A stretch of DNA of 64,000 bases from Yinghuangia soli (GCF_021502675.1 NZ_JAKFHA010000009.1:62001-126000); one strand, 5' to 3'. Positions 1 through 9,341 are shown, counted from the first letter of the stretch. Notes: generated from the sequence alone by a model not told the origin. Numbers and translations are program-made.

Positions 1-591
1 GACCGTGGTGAAGAAGAAGTCGCGGGTGCCCGAACCGGACTGCGGGACGTAGCGCACGATCGTGCCGCTGGTGCCGCCGACCTGGTTCCAGTTGGTGTAG
101 GTGCAGTTGTAGATGCCGCGGAGCTGCGCGAGCGTCAGGTTGTGCGCCGCGGGCGCCTTGCCGCCGGCCGACGACGGGACCGCGGACCACGACACCGCGT
201 CGCCGCCCAGCCGCACCGCGGTCAGCGAAGCCGCCTCGGCAGGCTTCAGGGCGCGCGACGAACGGGCGTAGTCGATGCAGCCGTTGGTGTCGGCAAGCAG
301 CGCGTTGATGCCGGCGCTGGAGCCGTTCGGGGCAGGAGTGCCGGCCGAGAACGTCACACCGGGGCAGCTGCCCGCAGCCGGAATCGAACCGGACGTGGCA
401 CCGGCGTTGATGCTCGTCCAGGAGTGCGCCGGGTGGGTCAGCTTGTACTGGTTGGTCAGCGCCTTCATCACGTCCTGCGTGGTGTCGGAACCGACGCCGG
501 CGTACTTGTCGGCGTGCGCGGCACCCGCCGAGACGGCCAGGAGCATGGCGGTGGCAGCGGCCGCCGCTGCGGTCGCGAGCTTGCGGATCAT
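1..591 (-). CDS. PstS-like secreted substrate-binding protein (3' end outside window)
   Basis: Phosphate-type periplasmic-binding-fold protein, secreted or surface associated. Seen: ATG after a GAGAGGGAA ribosome site, a signal peptide (RK, then an Ala-rich core ending AAHA-D near residue 27), then the PstS-like opening YAGVGSDTTQDVM. Later come IDYARSSR and the ligand-loop motif QSGSGTRDFF, typical of PstS family anion binding. 197 residues are visible and the reading frame runs off the left edge, so the C-terminal domain is missing only because of the window limit. It diverges from a second surface protein with a sortase-like partner and a PstB ATPase, which supports a phosphate or related oxyanion role. 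No lipobox cysteine is visible, so it may be released or held by another anchor. Ligand identity is inferred. Confidence 0.8.
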   Translation of the reverse strand, partial: MIRKLATAAAAAATAMLLAVSAGAAHADKYAGVGSDTTQDVMKALTNQYKLTHPAHSWTSINAGATSGSIPAAGSCPGVTFSAGTPAPNGSSAGINALLADTNGCIDYARSSRALKPAEAASLTAVRLGGDAVSWSAVPSSAGGKAPAAHNLTLAQLRGIYNCTYTNWNQVGGTSGTIVRYVPQSGSGTRDFFFTTV

Positions 592-957
592 GGGAGTTCC
601 CTCTCTGGGACATCACAGGGATATCGAGGAAATGCCGGTGCTGCTGCGGAGCGTGGACCTCCGTCGCCGGAGCGACGCCGACAACACTCGCGGCCCGCGC
701 ACCGGCCCGGCGTGACCGTGGCGGAAACGCTCGATGTCCCACATGTCCGGGGCGGAAACGGCCCGCCACCGGACGGAACGGGCAACGGAAGATGACGCGT
801 TCATGTGCGGGAAGAAACGGCTGGGTGAGCACAACCACCCGGTACTGGACGGGAGTTCGGCGGACCTGTGAGGTGGTGTTCCGGTAGCTGCGCCAACCGG
901 GCAGGCCGTCGCCCCGACATGGCCGGCCCGGACGACCGACGACCGACCGGAGTCGAC
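592..957. promoter_or_regulatory. Divergent intergenic region of the pst-like cluster
   Basis: About 370 bases separate the two divergent secreted-protein genes, so both promoters must lie here. No convincing gene is visible. On the minus strand, positions 830-820 read GCTCACCCAGC, close to the 11-bp PHO-box unit (GTTCACCCGGC type) recognised by PhoP in Streptomyces. A second, poorer match follows at 12 rather than 11 bp spacing. This is a weak candidate operator, about 230 bases upstream of the PstS-like start. Confidence 0.3.
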
Positions 958-3321
958 GTGCCCGCCCTGTTCCGCGCCCGCCCCTGGCATCTGCCCGGCG
1001 TCCTCGCCGCCGTACTCGCGACCGTCCTCGGCACCGTCAGTGCGGTGGCGGTGCTCGGCAGGCCCGCGGCCGCCGCGGACGGGCCCGGCACCGGGCCGAA
1101 AGTCACGCTCTCCGCCACCGCCGACCTGGTCAACCAGCGCATCCTGGTGCGCTGGAGCGGATTCATGGCGAACAGCTACGCGCTCGGCATCTACCAGTGC
1201 AAAGGCCCCAGGCCGACCGCGCTCGGCTGCGACGGCGTCAACGTCCAGGAGTCCAACCCGGACCGCGGCGACCGGCCGCCGGGCACCATCCACGGGCACG
1301 GCGCGCAGTACGGGCTCACCGGCAGCGCGGGAGAAGCCTGGTTCCGCATCCTCCCCAAGGAAGACCGCTCGTTCCTGGGCTGCGACGACGTCGCACCCTG
1401 CGGCGTCGCGGTGGTGCTGCGGCCCACCGTCGCCTCGACGGCCGAGGACTTCACCCCGGCGAACGTCGGGTTCAGCGTCGCCGCGGGCAACGTGCCCACG
1501 GACCGCGAGTTCTCCGTCGCGGTGGCTGCCGGCCAGGCCGCGTACGCGCCCATCTCTTTTGCCGCGGCCAGTGCGACGTGCCCGGACAACCGCACCGCGC
1601 TCCGGCTCGCGGGCAACGCCGAGCACAGCATGGCCGGGCAGTCGTGGACCGGCCGGCTGTGCCGCCAGGCCCGCCCGCTGACCGCCACCGTCGCCGCCAC
1701 CAGCAGCCCCGAAGGACGCGCGGCTTTCCGCGAAGGACTCGTGGACGCGGCGGTCACCACCCAGCCGATCGGCGGCCCCATCGACCAGGCGCTCTCCGAG
1801 CAGCCGACCACGCTCCCCGGCCGCGGCGCCGGCGAAGCCGTGTACGCCCCGCTGACCAACGGCGCCCTGGTGTTCGCGATGAACATCGAGCGCATGGACC
1901 CGGGCATGACCGGCTACACGGCGATCGAACCGGTCAACCTCACACCCCGCCTCGCCGCCAAGCTGCTGACCAACGCCTACAGCACCTCGGCCCGGCACAT
2001 GAGCGGCAGCCGGCCGACCGTGCCCGTCAGCACCGCGCCCGGCGTGCCCCCGACGTACCGCATGGTCACCAGCCTCTACGAAGACCCCGAGTTCCTGGCC
2101 GCCAACCCCGGGCGGGTCTGGCCGGACCTGCCCCTGCACGCGCTCACCCTGCGCGGCGCGAGCGACGACACCCTCCACGAGCTGACGCGCTGGCTGGTCT
2201 CCGACCCCGAGTCGCGGGCATGGCTGTCCGGGACGGTCGACGAGGGCGGGCTGAGCTGCCCCGACGTGTGGCGGATCGGCGCGGCGGCCTACCCGTCGTC
2301 GCTGATCGTCAACCGGCTGGAGGAGTCGTACCTGACCTACCGGCCGGTGAGTTCCTACTGGAGCATCGTCGACAACCTGGTCCGCTCGCAGGGCCCCGGA
2401 GTCACGTCCGACACCCAGAAGCCCATCGACGCCGACCAGAGCGGGCGGCACCGCGTCCTCGCGGTCACCAGCTTCGAGGCGGCCCGCCGCATGCAACTCC
2501 CGGTCGCCAACCTGCGCAACGCCGCAGGGGTGTTCGTGGCCCCGACCGCCGAGTCCATCACCGCCGGGGTCAAGGCCGCCAAACCAGGGCCGGACGGCGT
2601 CACCCTCTCCAACGACTTCGCCACCGCGGACCCCAAGGCGTACCCGCTCACCACCACCGACGTCGCCGCGCTGCCCACCAAGAACGTGAGCAAGGACCTG
2701 GCCGCGGCCGTCGACACCTACCTCGGCTACGTCGCCGGACCCGGCCAGACCCCGGGCCTGCGCAGCGGCGAACTCCCGCCCGGCTACGCCCCGTTGACCG
2801 ACAAGCAGCGCCAGCAGGCGGCCAACGCCCGGGACGCGGTGCAGCGCGCCGCGAACACCCCGCCCGCCACGACGCCGCCGCCCGGCACCACCGGCTCCGG
2901 CACCGGCGGCGGCCAGGGGACGGGCTCCGGGTCGACCGGTACGACCTCCGGTTCGGGCGGCACCAGCGCGGGCGGAACGGTTGCGGGCGGCGGCACCGCG
3001 AGCGCCGGAGGTTCCTCCGCGACGCCGAGCGCCCGCCCTTCGGCGAGCGCCACGCCGCGCCCGGAGGCACGCCCCGCCGCCGCGGCCCCGAAGCCCGACA
3101 CCCTGCCCGCGGCCGTCGCCGAACGCCTGCGCGACGCACTCGACGGCGACCCCGCCGCAATCCTGCTCGCCGTCCTGATGGGCGTCGCCCTCGCGTCCGG
3201 CGCCGCGTCGCCCGTGCTGCTCGGCATCGGATGGCACCGCAGGACGGGCCGATGGCCGCCGCCCTTGCCCGCGCTCGCCCGGGCCGTACGCCGTAACCGC
3301 CCGGCCGGAGGAGCCCGATGA
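958..3321 (+). CDS. Large membrane-anchored secreted protein of the pst-like cluster
   Basis: Surface protein of about 787 residues. Seen: signal peptide (RARPWHLPG then a hydrophobic core ending RPAAAAD), a long extracellular part with several Cys residues, a Gly/Ser/Thr/Pro-rich stalk near residues 640-710, and a C-terminal membrane segment (AAILLAVLMGVALASGAASP) followed by a basic tail. The middle (MTGYTAIEPVNLTPRLAAKL, later VNRLEESYLTYRP) resembles the two-lobed substrate-binding fold used by PstS relatives, but this is my reading and not a certain domain call. Start: GTG with CCGGAG five bases upstream; ATG 919 or GTG 868 are alternatives. Its stop overlaps the next gene's ATG (ATGA), so it is probably co-translated with the sortase-like protein. 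No sorting signal (LPxTG/LAxTG) is visible at the C-terminus. Confidence 0.7.
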   Translation: MPALFRARPWHLPGVLAAVLATVLGTVSAVAVLGRPAAAADGPGTGPKVTLSATADLVNQRILVRWSGFMANSYALGIYQCKGPRPTALGCDGVNVQESNPDRGDRPPGTIHGHGAQYGLTGSAGEAWFRILPKEDRSFLGCDDVAPCGVAVVLRPTVASTAEDFTPANVGFSVAAGNVPTDREFSVAVAAGQAAYAPISFAAASATCPDNRTALRLAGNAEHSMAGQSWTGRLCRQARPLTATVAATSSPEGRAAFREGLVDAAVTTQPIGGPIDQALSEQPTTLPGRGAGEAVYAPLTNGALVFAMNIERMDPGMTGYTAIEPVNLTPRLAAKLLTNAYSTSARHMSGSRPTVPVSTAPGVPPTYRMVTSLYEDPEFLAANPGRVWPDLPLHALTLRGASDDTLHELTRWLVSDPESRAWLSGTVDEGGLSCPDVWRIGAAAYPSSLIVNRLEESYLTYRPVSSYWSIVDNLVRSQGPGVTSDTQKPIDADQSGRHRVLAVTSFEAARRMQLPVANLRNAAGVFVAPTAESITAGVKAAKPGPDGVTLSNDFATADPKAYPLTTTDVAALPTKNVSKDLAAAVDTYLGYVAGPGQTPGLRSGELPPGYAPLTDKQRQQAANARDAVQRAANTPPATTPPPGTTGSGTGGGQGTGSGSTGTTSGSGGTSAGGTVAGGGTASAGGSSATPSARPSASATPRPEARPAAAAPKPDTLPAAVAERLRDALDGDPAAILLAVLMGVALASGAASPVLLGIGWHRRTGRWPPPLPALARAVRRNRPAGGAR

Positions 3322-4223
3322 CCGCCCCCGGCCTCGCCCCTCGCCCGACTGCCGATCCGGTGCCGGACCCCTGCGCGGAAGCCAAGGCCGCGCGGGGCGC
3401 CTGGGACCCCTTCACCGTCGCAGGCGTTGCCCTCGCTCTCGTCCTCTTCCTGCTGGCCGGGTTCGTCGGCTACCTCGCCGTCGTCTCCGACCTGCAGCAG
3501 GCCCGCAGCCAACGCGTGCTCCACGAGCGCATATCCGAGGACTTCCACACCGACACCGGCCCGCTCGGCGGTGCGATCCGCGAAGGCACCCCCGTCGCCC
3601 TCCTGGAGATCCCGGCCCTGGACCTGCGCCAGGTCGTCGTCGAAGGCACCACCGCCGACCTCCTCCGCGGCGGCCCGGGACACCTGCGCAACACCGCGCT
3701 GCCCGGCCAGCGCGGCAATGCGGTCCTGATGGGCAAGGCCTGGACGTACGGCGAACCCTTCGGCGACCTCCACAAGCTGCGCCGCGGCCAGATCATCGAC
3801 GTGACCACCCAGCAGGGCCGGTTCGCGTACCAGGTACGCGAGACCCGCCGCGTCGACGAAGGCGACGACGACGTCATCGCCCCCGGCGGCCCGAACCAGC
3901 TGACCCTGGTCACCACCGACTCTTGGCTCGAACCGGACGGCCGCACCGTCGTCGTCGCCGACCTCCAAGGCCGCCCGCAGATCGCCGAGGCGGGCCGGCC
4001 CAAGACCGTGCGCGCCGACGAGAAGGGGACCGGCGGCGAATCCGGCGCGGGCATCGCCCTGCTGCTCTGGGCGCAGGCGTCGGTCGTGGCCGCCGCACTG
4101 GCCGCCTGGGCGCTGCGCCGCTACGACCGCCGCATCACGCTGCTCCTCGGCACGCCCGTCCTGATCGCCGTGGTCTGGGCGCTCTACGACACGGCGGCCC
4201 GCCTGCTGCCCGCGACCCTGTGA
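3318..4223 (+). CDS. Sortase-fold membrane protein lacking catalytic His and Cys
   Basis: 301-residue protein. Seen: membrane segment at about 33-56, an external sortase-like domain (about 90-217), and two further membrane segments near 245-266 and 273-291. The domain follows class E/D sortases closely (TYGEPFGDLHKLRRG, then LTLVTT before the last strand). However, the catalytic His of the usual GHR motif is Lys140 (MGKAW), and the catalytic Cys of TLxTC is Thr200. Transpeptidation by the family mechanism is therefore not expected. The extra C-terminal membrane hairpin is also not typical of a simple sortase. It overlaps the upstream surface-protein gene by four bases and precedes pstB, so it may act as a scaffold or binding partner for that protein. 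That role is inference; the residue losses are read directly. Confidence 0.8.
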   Translation: MTAPGLAPRPTADPVPDPCAEAKAARGAWDPFTVAGVALALVLFLLAGFVGYLAVVSDLQQARSQRVLHERISEDFHTDTGPLGGAIREGTPVALLEIPALDLRQVVVEGTTADLLRGGPGHLRNTALPGQRGNAVLMGKAWTYGEPFGDLHKLRRGQIIDVTTQQGRFAYQVRETRRVDEGDDDVIAPGGPNQLTLVTTDSWLEPDGRTVVVADLQGRPQIAEAGRPKTVRADEKGTGGESGAGIALLLWAQASVVAAALAAWALRRYDRRITLLLGTPVLIAVVWALYDTAARLLPATL

Positions 4224-4321
4224 CCCGCCGCCCCGGCGGAAACCCCGACCGCCCGCCTTAGGACGCGCCGAACTCCCGGCCGCCCACCCGCAACTCGTCC
4301 CCGGAGCGGAAGGTTCGTCCC

Positions 4322-5157
<836 letters not shown>

Positions 5158-5180
<23 letters not shown>

Positions 5181-5547
5181 CACGGAGGCCCCGGGCGCGG
5201 TTCCGGAGCGCACCGCACGGTACGACGTCCACCTGGACGCCGAACGCCGTGTCCGGTGGCGGCTGGTCGCGCCCAACGGACGGGTCATCGCCCGTTCCGC
5301 CCGGGGCCACGCAAGCGCGGCGGCCTGCCGCGCCGAACTCGACGCGTTACGGTCGCGCGTCGCACTCCTGCGCCCTTTGACCGGGCGCGCGGACGGCGGT
5401 CGGGGCTGGTGCTGGAGCCTCGCGATCGACGGGGGACCAGTCGTCGCGGTGTCCGCGCGGACGTACGAAAGACTCGAGAGCTGCCAGATCTCCTTCGACC
5501 GGTTCGTCCGCGCCCTGGTGGCCGTCGCGCCCGGCGAGGACTGGTAG
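5158..5547 (+). CDS. YegP-like (DUF1508) small protein
   Basis: 129-residue soluble protein. The segment [18 protein letters not shown], followed by a helix with Ala and Arg, looks like the small beta-alpha DUF1508/YegP repeat, and a second half ([19 protein letters not shown]) repeats the pattern. YegP proteins have no settled function. The ATG lies inside the end of pstB in another frame, giving a 23-base overlap, so it is probably part of the same transcript. Its stop codon TAG forms the left tip of the following inverted-repeat element. Confidence 0.6.
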
Positions 5548-5710
5548 GGCATGTCTGGGGGATCTTGATACCCCTCGCGGCGCCCGGCACCGCACCTCGC
5601 GGCGTTGCAGGGCCTCGCGAGTACGAGAGAGTACGAGCTTCGGCCCTGCGCCTTGCGATGCACGGCACCGAACACCGCGAGGGGCACCAAGATCCCCCAG
5701 ACACGCCCTA
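5545..5710. mobile_element. MITE-like 166-bp element with long imperfect terminal inverted repeats
   Basis: The two ends are inverted copies of about 69 bases. The outer 34 bases differ at only a few positions, starting TAGGGC(A/G)TGTCTGGGGG and running through a CCCCTCGCGG block. The arms are separated by a short centre that is itself partly palindromic (gtacgag repeats). Both ends abut TA, the target duplicated by IS630/Tc1-type transposases. It has no coding capacity. It sits directly at the stop codon of the DUF1508 gene and could also act as a terminator. Calling it a non-autonomous transposon is inference from structure. Confidence 0.55.
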
Positions 5711-5782
5711 GTTCGCGGCGAAGCGGTGGGTTTCCGGCGCGGGAGTTTCCGCCACCCGTGCCGGATCCACTACGGTGCGTAC

Positions 5783-6280
5783 ATGGCCGATGACACGATG
5801 CTCATGAATGCCGAGGCGGCCGCCCGTGCGCTGCTCGACCGGCGGATTGACCTGATCCGCGAACTGACCGCTGCCACCGCGGAATTGGAGCCGCTGCAAC
5901 GCGCGGCCGCGGAAGGCGAGCAGCGCGTGCTCAACGCGTGGACCGAAGCCCTCGCGGGCGGCTGGACCGCCGACGAACTCCGCGGGCTGGGCGTCCCCGA
6001 GCCGGACCGCAAGGCGATGGCGAAGAAGGCGCCGCCCAAGCCGCGTGCCGCCGCCCCCGCGGCCCCGCCGCCCGCTCCCGCTGCTGCTGCGCCCGCCCCT
6101 GCCCCCGCTCCGGCGGCTGCGGCACCCGAGGCGGACGCCCCGGACGACACCGCGGACGCCGGCCTTGCGCACGACGGCCCGGGGGAGAGCGCCGAGGCCG
6201 CGCCGACCCCCGACGCCGCGGATGCCGGTGCCGGTGCCAGTGCCGACCAGTCGGACGACGCCGCCGACCAGGAGTCCTGA
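5783..6280 (+). CDS. Coiled-coil plus Pro/Ala-rich hypothetical protein
   Basis: 165 residues. The first 75 or so form a predicted helical, coiled-coil-like region (LLDRRIDLIRELTAATAELE). The rest is Pro/Ala-rich, then acidic low-complexity sequence, probably disordered. The middle shows KKAPPKPRAAAPAAPPP. No signal peptide, membrane segment or catalytic motif is visible. An upstream in-frame start at 5726 exists. The ATG used here is preceded by TACGGT at 5772-5777, which could be a -10 element for a leaderless transcript. Function unknown. The N-terminal part resembles small cytosolic proteins common in Streptomyces. Confidence 0.6.
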   Translation: MADDTMLMNAEAAARALLDRRIDLIRELTAATAELEPLQRAAAEGEQRVLNAWTEALAGGWTADELRGLGVPEPDRKAMAKKAPPKPRAAAPAAPPPAPAAAAPAPAPAPAAAAPEADAPDDTADAGLAHDGPGESAEAAPTPDAADAGAGASADQSDDAADQES

Positions 6281-6513
6281 GACCGCAGCAGCGGCCGCGC
6301 GGCGCACGCGCCACAGGCCGCCGGGACGCGGGCACCAAGCGTCCGCCCGCGTCCCGTACGACTGCTGCGCGGGCCGCCTCGGGCGCTCGTACGGCCATTG
6401 CCCCGATTCCGATAGCAGGCCCTGAAAACGCGGACACGGCAAACCCCCGACACCCGCCGCTGCGCGCCGAAAAGGGCAGGAACGCAGGCGGCCCCGCCCG
6501 GCACAATGGCCGC

Positions 6514-7629
6514 ATGATCGGCAGACGGATCACGTACCGCATGGCGGACGGCCGGCGTATACCCGGGACTTGGCGGCACGCCTTCATCCGCAACGGCGGG
6601 ACGCACTTCCTCACCGACCTCGTCGTCTACGCCGACGGACTGGTCGACTGCTGGGGCCTGGTCACGCTCGACGAGTTGGCGCAGCAGCTCCGCTCCGGCT
6701 GGGTCGCCACCGATCTCCCCGACGGCGGCAAGGCATCCGCGCACGGCCTTGCGGCCTGGACGTTCGCCGAGCCGCGCTCGTGGCTCACCCCCGAACTGCT
6801 GCTGGCGGAGATCCGGGACGACATCGACCGGCTGAACGGCCGTCCCGATGCGACAGGCCGCTGCCTGGCGGCGGTCCGCGCGTTCCTCGCCGACCGCACC
6901 GAGGAGAACCGCGCGGTCGCCCGCGAGGGGTACCTCGCCATCCCCGAGACCAAGCGCCACTACGCGCTGGGCGACATGGACAGCAAGGACTGGCCGCTCC
7001 GCGTCCTGGTGGCCGGGCCGGGCGGCCGGGTCGACGGGTGGCCCGACGACCCTGACAAGACCGTCTCCCCGGAGATGTACGACAGTGCCGTCGCCTACTT
7101 CGAGGACCGCTTCCGCCCGGCCGCCGAACGGCCCTCGCAGCTTCCCGAGGACGGGCCGCCGACCCCGCACGCCCCGGCGATCCACGTGTCCCACACCTTC
7201 CCCCGGGAACGCGTGGACGACCCGGGCACGATGGGGCTGCGCAACAACTACCCCGCGCCGATCGAGGTCGACGGCGTCACGTATCCGACGGTCGCCCATG
7301 CCTATTGGGCGCTCTCGGCGGCGGGCCCGGCCGCGCGGGCCGGGATCGCCGAAGCGGGCTTCGACGTGCACACGGTCGCCGCTGCTGCGGCGCGGCGCGA
7401 GGGTTGGGAGCATGTCCGCACCGCTGTGATGGCGAAGCTCCTGCGCGCCAAGTACGCCCGGCACGCCGACCTTGCCGCGATTCTGTTGGCGACCGGCGAC
7501 GCCACCCTCCTCTACGACGACGTCGGCGCCGACTACTGGGGCGACAACGCGGGCGCCGGCCGGAACTGGATCGGCCGGCTCCTCGAACTGGTCCGGTCCG
7601 AGCTGCGGATGCAGCAGTACGGGATCTGA
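6514..7629 (+). CDS. NADAR-domain protein with N-terminal uncharacterised domain
   Basis: 371 residues. The C-terminal about 150 residues match the NADAR/YbiA fold: LRNNYPAPIEVDG, then YPTVAHAYWAL, an LRAKYARH helix, LLATGDATLLYDD, and the terminal YWGDNAGAGRNWIGRLLEL motif. Known NADAR members cleave N-glycosidic bonds, either in riboflavin intermediates (YbiA type) or in guanine ADP-ribose adducts. The usual Glu of the EHxY motif is Ala here (VAHAY), which may alter catalysis. The first about 200 residues (IPGTWRHAFIRNGGTHFLTD) form a separate conserved-looking domain that I do not recognise. ATG 6514 is chosen because the frame upstream is low-complexity read-through. The gene converges with the next one. 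The N-glycosidase function is inferred from the fold. Confidence 0.75.
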   Translation: MIGRRITYRMADGRRIPGTWRHAFIRNGGTHFLTDLVVYADGLVDCWGLVTLDELAQQLRSGWVATDLPDGGKASAHGLAAWTFAEPRSWLTPELLLAEIRDDIDRLNGRPDATGRCLAAVRAFLADRTEENRAVAREGYLAIPETKRHYALGDMDSKDWPLRVLVAGPGGRVDGWPDDPDKTVSPEMYDSAVAYFEDRFRPAAERPSQLPEDGPPTPHAPAIHVSHTFPRERVDDPGTMGLRNNYPAPIEVDGVTYPTVAHAYWALSAAGPAARAGIAEAGFDVHTVAAAAARREGWEHVRTAVMAKLLRAKYARHADLAAILLATGDATLLYDDVGADYWGDNAGAGRNWIGRLLELVRSELRMQQYGI

Positions 7630-7649
7630 CGGCGCATCCGGGTCCGCGG

Positions 7650-8195
7650 TCAGAACTCCTGCACCCAGGCCTGGATCACCGTGAAGTCGTCGTCGGTAAG
7701 GCCGACTTCGTCGGACACGGCATGCAGGAGGACGCTCGGGCCGCATTCCGCGGCCACCCAGTCGCGGTCCGAGGCCTCGATCTCGTCGTCGATCCAGGCG
7801 AACGGCCGCCCGGCGGCGTACGCGACGACCGCGCGCGTCTTCCAGTGCAGTCCGGCCGGGTCGGGGGAGAAGAGCGCGTCGCCCCAGTCGATGAACGGCA
7901 GGCGGGGCAGGCCCAGGACCGGTCCGATCATGGCGTTGGCCTGGTCCATCCACGTGGTGGCCCAGACGAGTTCGCAGCCGAGCGCGGTGAGGGCCGGGCC
8001 GTGCGCCGGGTTGAGGTCGACCCGCAGCGCCGGCGCCTCCTCGATGACGCCGCCGTGCCGCTCGACCCAGTTGCGGGGCCGCAGCATGTGCGACGCGTAT
8101 CTCTCGGCGCACGGTCCGGGCTGGCGGCCGAACGGGTTCAGCGGCCCGTCGACGTCCAGCAACAGCAGTGGCCTGCGGGATCGGGAAGCTGTCAC
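7650..8195 (-). CDS. HAD-superfamily protein (HAD_SAK-like)
   Basis: 181 residues. Seen: the HAD motif I LLLDVDGPLNP near the N-terminus, then LVWATTWMDQANAMI and WKTRAVVAYAAGRPFAWIDDE, where the acidic pair fits HAD motif IV. This arrangement fits small cap-less HAD proteins related to the 'Swiss Army Knife' RNA-repair HADs, which are widespread and uncharacterised in Streptomyces. GTG start with GAGGGGG upstream. It converges on the NADAR gene with a 20-base gap. Substrate unknown; a phosphatase or nucleotidase-like activity is the family expectation. Confidence 0.65.
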   Translation of the reverse strand: MTASRSRRPLLLLDVDGPLNPFGRQPGPCAERYASHMLRPRNWVERHGGVIEEAPALRVDLNPAHGPALTALGCELVWATTWMDQANAMIGPVLGLPRLPFIDWGDALFSPDPAGLHWKTRAVVAYAAGRPFAWIDDEIEASDRDWVAAECGPSVLLHAVSDEVGLTDDDFTVIQAWVQEF

Positions 8196-8310
8196 GTGGC
8201 GGCCTGCCCCCTCGGTGTCCACGCGTGTCCGGTGCGACCAGTGTGTCCTGCCGAGGCGGCCGGTCGGGAGGGGTGGCGGCGCGGGAGATTGCGGTACGGG
8301 ACCGCATCCG

Positions 8311-9225
8311 TCACGCGCGCGCCGCAGGCGGCGTGGCGGTACCGGTCGGGGCGGCGGTGTGTGCGGCGATCTCGTCGACCACGATGTCCCACACCTGGCG
8401 CGGCGGCATCTGGTGGCCGGCACCCGGCAGCGCCACCAGCCGGGCGCCCGGGATCGCCGCGGCGAGGGCCTCGCCGTGCCCGTACGGGAAGAGCGGGTCG
8501 GCGGTGCCGTGCATGACGAGGGTGGGGGCGGTGATGTCGCCGACCCGCCCGGGGGTCTTGTCGCCCTGGTCCATGATCCAGTGGTTGGCCGCGGCGGCCG
8601 GGGAGGGGCTGCGGTCGAAGGCGCGGCCCGCGATGCGCCGGATCTCGTCCTCGTCGACGGGGATGGTGCCGGAGAAGTTGCGTTCGGCGGTGACGAAGTA
8701 GGCGAGGACGGCGTCGCGGTCGGACCAGTCCGGCCCCTCGGCCGGTTCCGCGAACAGCTTCGCCAGGTCCTCGCTCATCGGCGGCAGTTCGGTGCTCTCC
8801 GCGGAGCCGGGGCCGGCGAGCGTGGTGGACATGAGCGTGAGGGACGCCGCCCGGTCCGGGTGGGCGATGCCGATGTCCTGGGCGATGCCGCCGCCCATCG
8901 AGATGCCCACGATGTGCGCGGTGCGCAGGCCGAAGGCGTCGAGTACGCCGAGGGCGTCCGCGGTGAGGTCGTCGCCGGTGTAGCCGGGGGCGCCGACGGG
9001 ATAGGTGGTCGAGCGGCCGGTGTCGCGGGCGTCGTAGCGGATGACGTAGCGCCCGCGGCCGGCGATGCGGTCGACCAGTTCGTCGTGCCACCAGTCCATC
9101 GAGGATTCGGCGCCCGCGATGAGCAGGACGGCGGGTGCGGCCGGGTCGCCGAAAGCCTGGACGGCGAGGTCGACGTCGCCGATGCGGACGGTGGTCTCGG
9201 GCGCGGCGTGGGTGTTTCCGGTCAT
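8311..9225 (-). CDS. Alpha/beta hydrolase
   Basis: 304 residues. Alpha/beta hydrolase fold: oxyanion strand LLIAGAESSMDWW, YDARDTGRS, nucleophile elbow GISMGGG with the catalytic Ser, an acid near HGTADPLFPYG, and catalytic His in GAGHQMPP. It resembles the TAP/RdmC-like esterases common in actinomycetes, though the ester substrate cannot be read from sequence. The start is fixed by a perfect AGGAGG seven bases before ATG. It diverges from an HxlR-type regulator across a palindromic operator, so it is probably the regulator's main target. Confidence 0.85.
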   Translation of the reverse strand: MTGNTHAAPETTVRIGDVDLAVQAFGDPAAPAVLLIAGAESSMDWWHDELVDRIAGRGRYVIRYDARDTGRSTTYPVGAPGYTGDDLTADALGVLDAFGLRTAHIVGISMGGGIAQDIGIAHPDRAASLTLMSTTLAGPGSAESTELPPMSEDLAKLFAEPAEGPDWSDRDAVLAYFVTAERNFSGTIPVDEDEIRRIAGRAFDRSPSPAAAANHWIMDQGDKTPGRVGDITAPTLVMHGTADPLFPYGHGEALAAAIPGARLVALPGAGHQMPPRQVWDIVVDEIAAHTAAPTGTATPPAARA

Positions 9226-9261
9226 GGCAGGCCTCCTGGGGAGTGGGCGTGCCCCCACACT

Positions 9262-9299
9262 ACTTCGAAAATCGAAGTTCTTGCTACTCTTATCGAAGT
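9262..9299. promoter_or_regulatory. Palindromic operator between hydrolase and HxlR regulator
   Basis: A perfect 17-bp palindrome (ACTTCG-5 bp-CGAAGT) at 9262-9278 is followed by a further CGAAGT half-site at 9294-9299. It is the only AT-rich patch in the divergent intergenic region, and winged-helix regulators of this type usually bind such sites. Binding by the adjacent HxlR protein is inferred. Confidence 0.6.
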
Positions 9300-9341
9300 A
9301 GAAGTTCCGACGGCGTGCTCCCCCTACCCTGCGAGGTCCTC

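Noticed and set aside
613-3237. Long open minus-strand frame opposite the surface-protein gene
   Set aside because: Arg/Gly/Ala-rich shadow created by third-position GC bias; the plus-strand protein has a signal peptide and membrane anchor.
5770-8307. 845-codon minus-strand frame across several genes
   Set aside because: It spans three genes with real domains on other frames and shows no motif.
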